Assembly (NCBI RefSeq): GCF_000745425.1
Contig: NZ_JQJH01000002.1
Location: forward strand, 186,001-250,000
From: Beijerinckia mobilis
GTDB lineage: Bacteria > Pseudomonadota > Alphaproteobacteria > Rhizobiales > Beijerinckiaceae
Reading direction: 5' to 3'
DNA: 64,000 nucleotides
Shown: positions 10,281 through 18,903 of the stretch, piece after piece
How positions within the stretch are numbered: the first letter of the stretch is position 1
Layout: each line of letters opens with the position of its first letter
Translations under genes and position numbers: made by a program
The notes under the pieces: model-generated
What the model was told of the DNA's origin: nothing
The model's input: the letters and a program-made list of their open reading frames with translations, nothing else
Database searches by the model: none

Positions 10281-11600
10281 CAAGCCGTTTGGGTAGTGAG
10301 TTGCCGCAGCGCCTCTGTCCGGCTATGGCCTCCGATACCGCTTGTCAGTGCATCAATGAATGCACGCCAGCTTTTGGATTGAGGTGAGAATACACCTCGG
10401 CGTTGCAGAATTTCCTCCGGCACCTCATGCCAGCTGGAAACTTCACGCAGGATAGGATTATAGAGATCCCATAGGATATGGTTCTGCGGATCGAGGCCGG
10501 CTATCAGCAAGCAGCCGGAGGGAGAAGTATTCAGCGGGGCCAGTGTCAGGTCCGGGCGATAGCGGCGCAGGATCTCCGTTAATTTCCATACGTCGCCGGT
10601 CCATACCCGGCTACGGCGGTTCCTGTCGGCCTGTGTGGTATGATTCGGTAGAATATCATCAATGGCGATGATGGCATCCGGCGCAGCAATTCGCTCGATA
10701 TGCATGAAGTCGCGTAGTGCTGCGTCGACATGATGTAAACCGTCGATAAATGCAAAATCCACGGGACCTGGAAGATCATCGGCGGTTAGACCGTCGAAGA
10801 AGGCGTCGCTCGTGCTTTTTATCAGTTGAATGCTGTCCGAAAGTGGTTCGGCGAGTGCCGGGGCGGGATCGACTCCCACCGCAGCCCCCTTCGCAAGCCG
10901 CAGGCTGTTTCCGTGCCGCACACCAATTTCGAGATAGCACCGGGGGCTAATCGCCTCGTGTAATTCCTTCAGCACCGACAGATAGGAGGTGTCTCCCTGC
11001 ACCCGTTCCTCTTCCGGGCTCGCCGGAGGGATGGTTTCCGGCGCAAGGACAGTTTGTGCCGGCAGCGAGGCCGCGGATGGAGGAGCGCCATGACGCTGAA
11101 ACACCCCGACCAGATCGCGCCACGGCCCGCGCTCATCCATCCAGACATCCAAGAGGCAGCAATTGGCGTAACGGGCAAGCGCTCGATAGGCATCTGGATA
11201 GAAGCGGTAGCAATCGACTGGGTAGCGGTGTTGTGGTCCTGCCGAGGGAGCGATGAGAAACAGAAAACCGCCCGGGCGCAGGACACGGATCATTTCGGCG
11301 AAGACCAGCCAAAAGAATTCGCAATGCTCCAGCATCTGACCTGAAAGAACGATATCGATCGAGCGGTCATCCAGAGGCAAGCGATAAGGATTCTCGCAGA
11401 CAATGTGCACGCCCGGCCCGGCGTGGATGTCGGCAGCCGTATAGGCGAAATGGGGGAGCGGAAAAGATTGTCCGATAGCTACCGTTGACATCGGCTCCCC
11501 CGACATCCAGCACGCGTACCTGCAGCTGCTGCTCCATGGGGCTGTTCGCAATGAAACGCTGATAGCATTTTAACATGTTTTCATAGGATGTTGCGTGCAT
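10280..11600 (-). pseudogene. Double SAM-methyltransferase gene interrupted by a one-base frameshift
   Basis: The N-terminal part (ATG 11600, MHATSYENMLKCYQRF, VRVLDVGGADVNGSYR) is in one frame. The continuation (YTAADIHAGPGVHIV, LSGQMLEHCEFFW, RVLRPGGFLFLIAPSAGP) is in another, entered at a run of five G at 11452-11456 (C on the coding strand). Removing one base restores a continuous class I methyltransferase. From about 190 residues into the restored protein a second domain follows (CYLEIGVRHGNSLRLAKG, FAFIDGLHHVDAALRDF), a Methyltransf_24-type fold. Together with the GT2-CmcI gene, which it overlaps by 3 nt, it suggests glycan methylation. It may be a true lesion, a phase-variable tract or a base-calling error; the rest of the frame is intact, which favours recent origin. 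Confidence 0.75.
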
Positions 11601-12156
11601 TTCCGGATGGTAATGTAAGGTTCTCAGGGAGCACCATGTTGATCACTTGTGGCGATATTTGCCGCTTATCCAGTAATTTGAAAAGAAGGATTTTATGAGT
11701 CTTGCATCCTGGCCCATTTGGGGTGCGCTTCCCATACCAGCGAGGCATTAGGGTTGCCGCATACCATTAGTTGCCGAGAATGGCGCGGTGGAATGGTCCT
11801 GATCAACTCTGCTTTCCGAGATGGATGACGGCGAGGGATAAACGGCTAGTTTTCTACTATGACGGGCCGCTATTTTGAAGAGTTGCAATGCCTCGTCCTC
11901 ACAGAGTTTCTGGACGGCATCGGTGAGGGGCAGAATGGGTGTGAGAGCGCGTGCCGGGGAATTGACGATTTTCGTAAAGTTTCCCTCCCATCCTCGTGCC
12001 ATCGGTTGGCCCGTGAATGGGATAGGCCCCAGAACAGGGGTTGATTGTTTGAGAGACTGGCCATATTCACCTGACTATAAAACAAATATAGCACGACAGT
12101 TCTAAAATTGCCAAGGCTTCGTCCGCAAACACACAATCGTCGGTCGGGGCCAGCTT
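11601..12156. other. Intergenic region with a probable gene remnant
   Basis: This 556-bp gap lies between two minus-strand units. The only structured content I see is the short coding-like frame at 11748-12002, which extends upstream without a start to about 12070. No repeat copies or clear terminators were found. Confidence 0.45.
11748..12002 (-). pseudogene. Short orphan frame, probable remnant of an unrecognised protein
   Basis: From ATG 12002 the frame gives 84 residues beginning MARGWEGNFTKIVNSPARAL and containing LPLTDAVQKLCEDEALQLF. The composition is protein-like, with an amphipathic segment. The same frame stays open for 23 more codons upstream (ending ...LGPIPFTGQP) to a TAG, with no start codon of any kind and equally protein-like sequence. 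A larger gene that lost its 5' end is the simplest reading. I do not recognise the family. It could still be chance. Confidence 0.35.
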
Positions 12157-12582
12157 TTACAGGGCGTCTTCGGCGGAGGGCAGGCGGATGAATTTCACGA
12201 TTCTCCAGCCGGTCTGATCGAGGAAGCATTTGAAGGTTGCGGAGGAATTCCTGCCGAACACCAAGCCGTTCACCTGCTGGGTGCCGTCGCCGCGCTGTCC
12301 TTTGTATCTCAGGGTGATGACTTCGGCGCGCGCTCTATAGGTCGCGACCGCGCGTGCGTGGCATTTGTCGAGCATTGCATTGACAAATGTCGTCGAATCC
12401 GCGAAGGCGGCGGCGTCGCAGCCTCTTTTGTAGGATGCGCTGGACTGATCCAGATCGTATCGGCCTTGCCAGCAATCCGAATAGCCTTGCTTGTATGCGC
12501 GCTGCGAGGCAGCCGCGATGCCAAATGCGTTTACAGAAATGAAAACGATTAGGCTGGCGATGAGGGCGATGGCGAATTTCAT
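12157..12582 (-). CDS. Small secreted protein, paralogue of the neighbouring gene at 12925-13611
   Basis: I do not recognise a named family. The 141 residues start with a clear signal peptide (MKFAIALIASLIVFISVNAFG, cleavage near AAA). The mature part has a repeated Y-x-x-G-x-x-D-C / Q-G-x-Y-D pattern (YKQGYSDCWQGRYDLDQ, then YKRGCDAAA) and later KGQRGDGTQQVNGLVFGRNSSATFKCFLDQTGWRIVKFIRL. The same order of motifs occurs in the upstream neighbour, so the two arose by tandem duplication. ATG 12582 overlaps the stop of a 32-codon membrane-peptide gene by 4 nt. Periplasmic or extracellular location is inferred from the signal peptide. Confidence 0.7.
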   Translation of the reverse strand: MKFAIALIASLIVFISVNAFGIAAASQRAYKQGYSDCWQGRYDLDQSSASYKRGCDAAAFADSTTFVNAMLDKCHARAVATYRARAEVITLRYKGQRGDGTQQVNGLVFGRNSSATFKCFLDQTGWRIVKFIRLPSAEDAL

Positions 12583-12677
12583 CCGAAACTTTCTCTCTTG
12601 CTTCGCGTGGCTATAATGACAAGGGCCGGAACGGTGATGAGGACGCCTATCAGGGAAATGATAAATTTTATAAACAT
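12579..12677 (-). CDS. 32-residue single-helix membrane peptide, translationally coupled to the secreted-protein gene
   Basis: ATG 12677 follows an AAAGGGA-like ribosome site and encodes 32 residues: a hydrophobic helix (FIKFIISLIGVLITVPALVI) followed by a basic tail (TRSKRES). The TGA overlaps the ATG of the downstream gene as ATGA, an arrangement expected of a real coupled gene. A single membrane span with a basic C-terminal tail suggests an inner-membrane peptide with the tail in the cytoplasm. No family recognised. Its short length is the main reason for caution. Confidence 0.55.
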   Translation of the reverse strand: MFIKFIISLIGVLITVPALVIIATRSKRESFG

Positions 12678-12924
12678 TCCCTTTCCTCTGTGGCCATTGG
12701 CTGGGCCGTAAAGGGAAGAGAGTCCCGAGCACGGACCGATCATTTACACACTGACCATTTTTGCCTGACCTCGGACAATATATAGCATGGCATTTCCCGA
12801 ATGGCCAAGGTTCCGCCACGGGGAGGTATCGCCGGCGGTTTGTTTGAAACAGGCGCATCCATTCCAAAATGCATTGCTCGCGTTTTCGCGACTGCCATCA
12901 CATCTGGTTCGGTGGGAATTGCGG

Positions 12925-13611
12925 TTACAATGCGCCTTCATTGGTCAGGGAGGTGACGTCGACGACGGCGCCGTGCTTGACGAGGCAGCGCCAGCGTGCA
13001 CGCTTGGGGCCGACGCCGAATGTTACGGAATTATTTGCCTCGGAAAATTCCGTACCGAGTATGACGATGTCTGAATTGTTGGTCGTTTTCCTGACGCTTT
13101 GCAGGCAGGCGTTTTTATCCGCGCTGGGCACGTTGTCACTCGTCTCCGTTGGCTTTTGTGCGGCGCCTGCGGCAGAGGATACGCGGGTAAATTTGACGAT
13201 CTTCGAACCGGCACGGTTGAAGGAACATTGGAAGGTCGCGGGGGGATCACGCCCTTCGACAGAACCATTGACCGCATGCGTACCATCGACGCGCTGCCCT
13301 TCATATTTTACGTTAATGATGCCGACGCTGGCTTTATAGGCCCTGGCTGCGCGTGCGCGGCATTTATCCAGCATTGCATCATAGGGCGCCGTTGCAGGTG
13401 CCGGCGTCGCGGCGGCGTTGCCGCCCTGCTTTTTCTCGGCGGCTGCGCAGCCTTTCTTATAGGAGGCGCCATGCTGGTTCTGATCATATTTGCCTTGAGA
13501 ACAGTCTGAAAATCCGCGCTTATATTCGCGTTGCGAAGCTGTTTCGGCACCGGCCCCGTTTACAAAAGCCAAAGTAGCCGAGGCGGTGATAAGAGCGATA
13601 GCGAGTTTCAT
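12925..13611 (-). CDS. Secreted protein with duplicated-family N-terminal domain and extra C-terminal domain
   Basis: The 228 residues begin with a signal peptide (MKLAIALITASATLAFVNGAGA). Residues to about 145 parallel the downstream 141-residue protein: YKRGFSDCSQGKYDQNQ, YKKGCAAAE, a cysteine in DKCRARAARAYK, then YEGQRVDGTHAVNGSV and GSKIVKFTRV. It differs by an Ala/Pro/Gly-rich insert near 60-75 and by a C-terminal extension of about 75 residues (NACLQSVRKTTNNSDIVILG, FGVGPKRARWRCLVKHGAVV) with its own pair of cysteines. ATG 13611 has a good purine-rich site (GGGAGAG) upstream; the longer frame from 13638 would lack a signal peptide. Function unknown. Confidence 0.7.
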   Translation of the reverse strand: MKLAIALITASATLAFVNGAGAETASQREYKRGFSDCSQGKYDQNQHGASYKKGCAAAEKKQGGNAAATPAPATAPYDAMLDKCRARAARAYKASVGIINVKYEGQRVDGTHAVNGSVEGRDPPATFQCSFNRAGSKIVKFTRVSSAAGAAQKPTETSDNVPSADKNACLQSVRKTTNNSDIVILGTEFSEANNSVTFGVGPKRARWRCLVKHGAVVDVTSLTNEGAL

Positions 13612-13678
13612 CTGAACATCTCTCCCTTGTTTTCGCACTGGTGCTTGAGAGGATTGCCTGGATCGTCACCGTGGATCG

Positions 13679-14395
13679 TCAGCGTGGCCCGGACGCTTCG
13701 CGCAGATAAAGGCCATTGACCCAACCTCGTGTATTCGGCTCCTTGGCCTGCTCCACCCGACACCATCTTTGGCCGCGGCTGTTCTTGCAGCCGAGATTGC
13801 GTAAGATCGTGCCATTGGCGACGCGCGTGACGAGTACCCCATTGGCGGAGGCATCCTTGCGGATGTTCAGCATGTCATCGGTGGCAACGCCGGTTACTTG
13901 CCAGAAATCGGGGCCGCCGGTAAGGCCATCGGCATAGTCCGGTCCCTTTTCATTGGTCGCCTGCTTGCCGCCGAGAGTGATTTGTAATGTGAAATGACAA
14001 GTTTCCTTGCGCCGTGCGGCACTGCGCATCAGGTAGATGCGTGCCATGTAATTGCCGCTCGTCGGCATGGTCCCTTGATAGCTGTCGCCGCTCGTGGAGC
14101 CGATGAAGAAGGCTACCTCTGTTTCTCCGGGAGCGAGAAGATTGAAGTAACAGGCGTTATTGCTCGCGTGCATGGTGACGTTCAGCGACTCGCCGGCGCC
14201 ACCTTGGAAGACATAATCAATAAAATGATAGCCCTTGATACGGCCGCGGATGTTTGCGTGTCCCTTCGTGAAGGCCACAGTCCGGCGGCTATGTTCAGCC
14301 TCGGCCTGCGCGGGAGCAGGCAGGATGCCGGAGGGCGCCGCTATCGCCGAAAGGAGGCCTGCGAATGCCAACGCGGCCCAAGGACGTACCGGCAT
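13679..14395 (-). CDS. Secreted protein with C-terminal bacterial SH3 domain
   Basis: The 238 residues start with a signal peptide ending near PAPAQAEAE (ATG 14395 behind GGGAGG). The middle (about 40-140) has the beta-rich pattern of periplasmic PPC/inhibitor-like domains (YVFQGGAGESLNVTMHASNNACYFNLLAPG, then YMARIYLMRSAARRKE with a later cysteine). The C-terminal 70 residues form an SH3_3-type domain: LNIRKDASANGVLVTRVANG, RWCRVEQ, GWVNGLYL. Such domains bind cell wall or protein ligands. It is the first of a run of three secreted-protein genes on the minus strand. Confidence 0.75.
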   Translation of the reverse strand: MPVRPWAALAFAGLLSAIAAPSGILPAPAQAEAEHSRRTVAFTKGHANIRGRIKGYHFIDYVFQGGAGESLNVTMHASNNACYFNLLAPGETEVAFFIGSTSGDSYQGTMPTSGNYMARIYLMRSAARRKETCHFTLQITLGGKQATNEKGPDYADGLTGGPDFWQVTGVATDDMLNIRKDASANGVLVTRVANGTILRNLGCKNSRGQRWCRVEQAKEPNTRGWVNGLYLREASGPR

Positions 14396-14560
14396 GGTTT
14401 GCCTCCCATCACGTTCTGTCCCGGCGAAGGTCAAGCGTTTCGCAACGGACGTCACTCTGGATGGGCGTCATGATACAATGATGACGATATCGCCGCCACT
14501 ATGGCTCTTGTGAGAGGGGGTGTTACCGCCCTTTATCAATGGCGGGGTTTGCGTCAATGG

Positions 14561-15034
14561 TCATGACGCATGCGCGAATTGCTCCAGAAGCGCGTCGCGC
14601 GCCTCGGCGATGCGGCGGTAATCCTCGTCGCTGCCGCCAGCGTCGGGATGGGCGATCTTCGCCATGCGGCGGAAGGCGGCGTTGATCTCGGCGGGTTCGA
14701 GAGCGCCTTCGAGCGGCAGATTCAGGACCTCGCGATGTTCCTGATAGATTTCGGTATCGAATTGCAGGGTGAAGGAGCGGCGCAGCTTGAAGGCTTCGAT
14801 GCGCAGCTCCGCTTGATCCTCCTGCCATCTCTGGCGCGACATCACGAGACAGGCGCCGAAGGCGATCTTGCCCTCTTTTTCGAGTTCATCGAGGCTGAAG
14901 GGGCCAACGACCTCCCATGGCGGGGCGAGACAGGCGGTACGGCCGAATTCGTCTTCCTCGATCAGACCGATCGCTGCCATCACGAGAATGCCCAGCGAGC
15001 CGTTCCAGACGACCCATTCTTCTTTGTCCGTCAT
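14561..15034 (-). CDS. J-domain protein with divergent N-terminal region
   Basis: The C-terminal 55 residues are a J domain: helix II basic stretch FRRMAKIAHPD with the HPD tripeptide at 129-131, then DYRRIAEARDALLEQF. Such domains stimulate DnaK ATPase. There is no Gly/Phe linker or zinc finger, so this is a class III J protein. The N-terminal 100 residues are not a familiar domain (GILVMAAIGLIEEDEFGRTACLAPPWEV; acidic and aromatic). Cytoplasmic; no signal peptide. Its partner or substrate cannot be read from context. Confidence 0.82.
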   Translation of the reverse strand: MTDKEEWVVWNGSLGILVMAAIGLIEEDEFGRTACLAPPWEVVGPFSLDELEKEGKIAFGACLVMSRQRWQEDQAELRIEAFKLRRSFTLQFDTEIYQEHREVLNLPLEGALEPAEINAAFRRMAKIAHPDAGGSDEDYRRIAEARDALLEQFAHAS

Positions 15035-15185
15035 GCCGCGCGCCTTTGCATGAGTCGGCCATCAGAGCCGTCGTATCAATTATGCATCATTCGAGCCATG
15101 GTCAGAGTTTTGGGCGACAGTCTTGATGCGGTGCAAAACTGCTGTAGCATCGAGGCTCATGCCCCTCCGAAAGCGCCGAGGTCTC

Positions 15186-15422
15186 ATGAGCGACGAAGAA
15201 ATCACCCTGTTTCCGCTGATCGGTTTTTCCACCCATACGCTGCCCGGCTCTCTGGTGATGCTGACGCTCGAATTGCCGGTCAATTCCGAGGAGCCCGAGG
15301 GGGAGCGCACTTATGTCCGCATTGGCCTTCGCGCAGAGGGCACGCGGCAGCTTGCCGACAGCCTGCGGCGGGCGGCGCAAGCCGCCGAAATGGGGCAGGC
15401 GCCAAGCCGTAATCCAAGTTGA
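15186..15422 (+). CDS. Small BssS-like protein
   Basis: ATG 15186 gives 78 residues. The order PLIGFSTHTLPGSLVMLTLEL, then ERTYVRIGLRAEGTRQLADSL resembles the compact beta-beta-alpha layout of BssS/YceP proteins (PLVGWDI..., then a ...DVARQFISIL-like helix), linked in E. coli to biofilm regulation. The match is from memory of motif order only. A longer frame from 15123 adds a basic, non-conserved extension and is less likely. It is convergent with trmD, 22 nt between stops. Confidence 0.6.
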   Translation: MSDEEITLFPLIGFSTHTLPGSLVMLTLELPVNSEEPEGERTYVRIGLRAEGTRQLADSLRRAAQAAEMGQAPSRNPS

Positions 15423-15444
15423 AACCGCCTCATCCGAACCGAAA

Positions 15445-16149
15445 TCAGTCTTTCCTGGCGGTTTCCAGAAGATCCGGCCGCCGCTCGCGGGTGATCCGCA
15501 GGGCCTCCGCCTCGCGCCAGGCGCGGATGCGGGCATGATCGCCGCTGAGAAGCACTTCGGGAATGGTGCGCCCCTCCCATTCGCGGGGGCGTGTATAGTG
15601 CGGATATTCGAGCAGGCCGCGCTCGAAGCTCTCGTCTTCGCCCGATGCCTCCTTGCCCATGACGCCGGGCAGGAGCCGCACGCAGGCATCGAGCACCACG
15701 AGGCTTGCGATTTCGCCGCCTGACAGGATGTAGTCGCCGATCGACACTTCCTCGAGACCGCGCGCCGTGATCACCCTTTCATCGAAGCCCTCGAAACGGC
15801 CGCAGATCAGGACGGCGCCGGGCCCTTGCGCTAGGGCACGCACCCGGCTCTGCGTCAAGGGTCTGCCGCGCGGGCTCATCAGAAGCCGCGGGCGCGGATC
15901 GTCTGTGGCGATGCTGGCATCGAGGCTGGCCGCGAGCACATCGGCGCGAATGACCATGCCGGGGCCGCCGCCCGCCGGTGTGTCGTCGACGGCGCGATGG
16001 CGTCCGAGCCCGTGATCGCGAATATCATGAATGGAAAGCGACCAGCGTCCCTGGCGCAGGCCTTCGCCCGCAAGCGACTGGCCGAGCGGTCCGGGAAACA
16101 TGGCGGGAAACAAAGTGAACACGCTGGCAGCCCAGCAGGCATCAATCAT
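15445..16149 (-). CDS. trmD: tRNA (guanine37-N1)-methyltransferase
   Basis: Methylates G37 next to the anticodon, which prevents frameshifting; a trefoil-knot SPOUT enzyme. The 234 residues show [14 protein letters not shown] at the start, [24 protein letters not shown] and the SAM-binding [11 protein letters not shown] knot loop, followed by [12 protein letters not shown] in the C-terminal domain. ATG 16149 overlaps the rimM stop by 8 nt, which fits coupled translation. A longer frame from 16266 would run deep into rimM. Confidence 0.96.
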   Translation of the reverse strand: MIDACWAASVFTLFPAMFPGPLGQSLAGEGLRQGRWSLSIHDIRDHGLGRHRAVDDTPAGGGPGMVIRADVLAASLDASIATDDPRPRLLMSPRGRPLTQSRVRALAQGPGAVLICGRFEGFDERVITARGLEEVSIGDYILSGGEIASLVVLDACVRLLPGVMGKEASGEDESFERGLLEYPHYTRPREWEGRTIPEVLLSGDHARIRAWREAEALRITRERRPDLLETARKD

Positions 16150-16744
16150 CGCTACGGCCGGGCTCCGCGCTGCTATCCGTGGCGTCTTCATCATCCGTGG
16201 GCGTGTCTTCACGCGCCTCGATCTCATCGGGCGGGATGACGACGAGTCGGCGCGCGGCGAGATCAAGCTCGGGCACGACCGCCCGGGTGAACGGCAGGAG
16301 GATCGTTTCTCCGCCCTCGGGAGGCTCGATTTCGAGAATATCGCCGCCGCCGAAATTCAGCACGTCCTTAACGCGGCCGAAGGGAAGCTCGGCGCCGGAT
16401 TCATCGCGGGCGAAGGCCGTAAGGCCGATGAGATCGGCGAGATAGAATTCTTCCTCCTCGGGCTCGGGGAGGTTGTCCCGCTCGATATAAAGCGGTTGAT
16501 TGGTGAGCGCCGCCGCTGCCTCGCGCGTGGAGATTCCCTCGATGCGGACAACGAAGGACGTGCCCTTGACCGGGCGCAGGCTCACGATTTTGTAGCGCCC
16601 GCGCCCGCTCTCGTCGAAGAGCGGGGCATAGGCGCCGATCGCCTGCGGATCCTGGGTGAAGGATTGCAGGCGCAATTCGCCGCGCACGCCATGCGGCGCG
16701 CCGAAGCGGCCGACGAGGATGCGCCGGCTGCGATCGTCGCTCAT
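16142..16744 (-). CDS. rimM: Ribosome maturation factor RimM
   Basis: Assists 30S head assembly by binding S19; cytoplasmic, 200 residues. The N-terminal RimM domain begins [18 protein letters not shown], followed by the PRC-barrel domain with [36 protein letters not shown]. The last 30 residues are an acidic, low-complexity tail ([13 protein letters not shown]) longer than in many homologues. Gene order rpsP-rimM-trmD is the usual one. Confidence 0.95.
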   Translation of the reverse strand: MSDDRSRRILVGRFGAPHGVRGELRLQSFTQDPQAIGAYAPLFDESGRGRYKIVSLRPVKGTSFVVRIEGISTREAAAALTNQPLYIERDNLPEPEEEEFYLADLIGLTAFARDESGAELPFGRVKDVLNFGGGDILEIEPPEGGETILLPFTRAVVPELDLAARRLVVIPPDEIEAREDTPTDDEDATDSSAEPGRSDD

Positions 16745-16749
16745 CGGCG

Positions 16750-17112
16750 TCAGGCGGCGGCTTCCTCTGCGGCCTTCGCGGCAGCGGCGGCGGCTGCAGC
16801 GGCGCGTTCCTGCGCCTTCTTCTTCGGCAGGCCCTGTTTCGGATTGTTGTGCGGCTCACGCTTCTTGATGTCGAGACCATCGAGCAGGCGGGCGACACGG
16901 TCGGTCGGCTGAGCACCCTTGGCGAGCCATTCCTTCACCTTTTCCGCGTCGAGCACGATGCGGTCTTCGGCGTTTTTCGGCTTCACCGGATCGAAGGTGC
17001 CGAGCTTTTCGATGAAACGGCCGTCACGCGGGGCGCGGGCGTCGGCGACGACCACGCGATAGAAGGGGCGCTTCTTGGCGCCGCCGCGCGCCAGCCGGAT
17101 TTTCAGGGACAT
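16750..17112 (-). CDS. rpsP: 30S ribosomal protein S16
   Basis: The 120 residues begin [31 protein letters not shown] with the S16 core in the first 82. The C-terminal tail from about 95 is Ala/Lys-rich ([19 protein letters not shown]), as seen in several alphaproteobacterial S16 proteins. It is 72 nt downstream of ffh and 5 nt before rimM. Confidence 0.97.
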   Translation of the reverse strand: MSLKIRLARGGAKKRPFYRVVVADARAPRDGRFIEKLGTFDPVKPKNAEDRIVLDAEKVKEWLAKGAQPTDRVARLLDGLDIKKREPHNNPKQGLPKKKAQERAAAAAAAAAKAAEEAAA

Positions 17113-17184
17113 GGATTTTTCCTACTTTGGTTGAATGCCTGTCGATGCTGGGCAAGGGTTAAAAAGGTTAAGAGAAACAGAAGC

Positions 17185-18903
17185 CTATTTCTTCTTGGCG
17201 AAAGGGTTGAAACCGCCGAGGCCTGGCAGTTTCACGCCGCCGAGCCCTGGCAGCGGGCTCGATTTTCCGGGTAAAGTGGCGGCAGGGCTTTTGGTGCCGA
17301 AAATCGCTCCCGGATCGGCCGGCAGTTTTGGCAAGGAGGTGGGTGCCGCGGCGGGTTTGCCGGCTGGCGCAGCAGCCGAGGGGGCTGGAGCTTGGGCAGG
17401 TGTTTTTGCCGGTGCCTCGGCACCCGGCAGGCCGAGCGAGCCGAACTGCTTCTGCAGCGCGGCGAGATCCTCGGGGGAGGGCATGCCGCCGCCGAGCCCC
17501 ATTTTTCCAAGGCCACCCATCCCGCCGAGACCACCCATGCCGGGAAGCCCCGGCATGCCGCGTCCGCCGCCGAGCATGGCTGCCATTTTGCCCAATTTGC
17601 CCTTGCCGCCGCCGAAAGCCTTCATCAGATCGGCCATCTGCCGGTGCTGTTTCAAAAGCTTGTTGACGTCCTCGACCTTCATGCCGGAGCCCGCCGCAAT
17701 GCGTTTCTTGCGCGAGGCCTTGATGAGATCGGGGTTGCGGCGCTCCTGCGGCGTCATGGACAGGATGATGGAGCGCTGGCGCTTCAGCGCCTTGTCGTCG
17801 ACATTGGCCGAGGCGAGCTGGTCCTTCAATTTGCCCATGCCCGGCAACATGCCCATAATGCCGCTGATACCGCCGAGCTTTTCCGCCTGGGCGAGCTGTT
17901 CGGAAAGATCCTCGAGATCGAACTTGCCCTTGCGCAGGCGGGCAGCCATCTTTTCCGCCTTTTCGGCGTCGATGGTCTGGGCGGCCTTTTCGACCAGCGA
18001 GACGATATCGCCCATGCCGAGAATGCGGTTGGCGATGCGGTCGGGGTAGAATTCTTCCAGCGCGTCGATTTTTTCGCCGGTACCGATGAGCTTGATCGGC
18101 TTGCCGGTCACAGCGCGCATCGAGAGCGCGGCGCCGCCGCGTCCATCACCGTCGATGCGGGTCAGAACGATGCCGGTGATGCCGACGCGATCGTCGAAAT
18201 TTTTCGCGAGATTGACGGCGTCCTGGCCGGTGAGGGCGTCGACGACGAGCAGGATTTCATGGGGATGCGTGGCGGCCTTGATCTCCGCCATTTCCGCCAT
18301 CAGGGCTTCGTCGATATGGGTGCGTCCGGCCGTGTCGAACAAAACGACGTCGAAGCCCTGCAGACGCGCCGCCTGTTCGGCGCGATGGGCGATCTGCACC
18401 GGCGTCTGGCCCGCCACGATGGGCAGAGTGGCGACATCGATCTGCCTGCCGAGCACGGCGAGCTGTTCCTGCGCGGCCGGACGTTTGACGTCGAGCGAGG
18501 CCATCAGCACCCGGCGCTTGAAACGGTCGGTCAGCCGCTTGGCGATCTTCGCCGTCGTCGTGGTCTTGCCGGCGCCCTGCAGGCCGACCATCATGATGCC
18601 GACCGGCGGAGCGGCGTCGAGATCGATCGGCTCGGCGCTCTTGCCCAGGGTTTCGATCAGCACGTCATTGACGATCTTCACGACCATCTGGCCGGGCGTC
18701 ACCGATTTGACGACATTGGCGCCGAGCGCGCGATTCTTCACTTTGTCGATGAAGGAGCGCACGACATCGAGCGCGACATCGGCTTCGAGCAGAGCGCGGC
18801 GGACTTCGCGCAGGGCGATGTCGATATCTTCGGTATTGAGGGCGCCACGTTGCGTCAGGGCATCGAAAACGCCGGAAAGCCTTTCGGAAAGTCCTTCGAA
18901 CAT
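17185..18903 (-). CDS. ffh: Signal recognition particle GTPase Ffh with extended Gly/Pro/Ala C-terminus
   Basis: Binds 4.5S RNA and signal sequences and hands nascent chains to FtsY. ATG 18903 gives 572 residues: N domain (MFEGLSERLSGVFD), G domain with GLQGAGKTT, DTAGR, TRIDGDGRGGAAL and GTGEKID, then the methionine-rich M domain (about 330-460). Beyond this it carries about 110 extra residues: a Gly/Met-rich stretch (GGRGMPGLPGMGGLGGMG) and an Ala/Pro-rich tail ending GLGGFNPFAKKK. Ffh is usually near 450-500 residues. Upstream in-frame sequence to 19179 is not conserved and is not included. Confidence 0.96.
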   Translation of the reverse strand: MFEGLSERLSGVFDALTQRGALNTEDIDIALREVRRALLEADVALDVVRSFIDKVKNRALGANVVKSVTPGQMVVKIVNDVLIETLGKSAEPIDLDAAPPVGIMMVGLQGAGKTTTTAKIAKRLTDRFKRRVLMASLDVKRPAAQEQLAVLGRQIDVATLPIVAGQTPVQIAHRAEQAARLQGFDVVLFDTAGRTHIDEALMAEMAEIKAATHPHEILLVVDALTGQDAVNLAKNFDDRVGITGIVLTRIDGDGRGGAALSMRAVTGKPIKLIGTGEKIDALEEFYPDRIANRILGMGDIVSLVEKAAQTIDAEKAEKMAARLRKGKFDLEDLSEQLAQAEKLGGISGIMGMLPGMGKLKDQLASANVDDKALKRQRSIILSMTPQERRNPDLIKASRKKRIAAGSGMKVEDVNKLLKQHRQMADLMKAFGGGKGKLGKMAAMLGGGRGMPGLPGMGGLGGMGGLGKMGLGGGMPSPEDLAALQKQFGSLGLPGAEAPAKTPAQAPAPSAAAPAGKPAAAPTSLPKLPADPGAIFGTKSPAATLPGKSSPLPGLGGVKLPGLGGFNPFAKKK

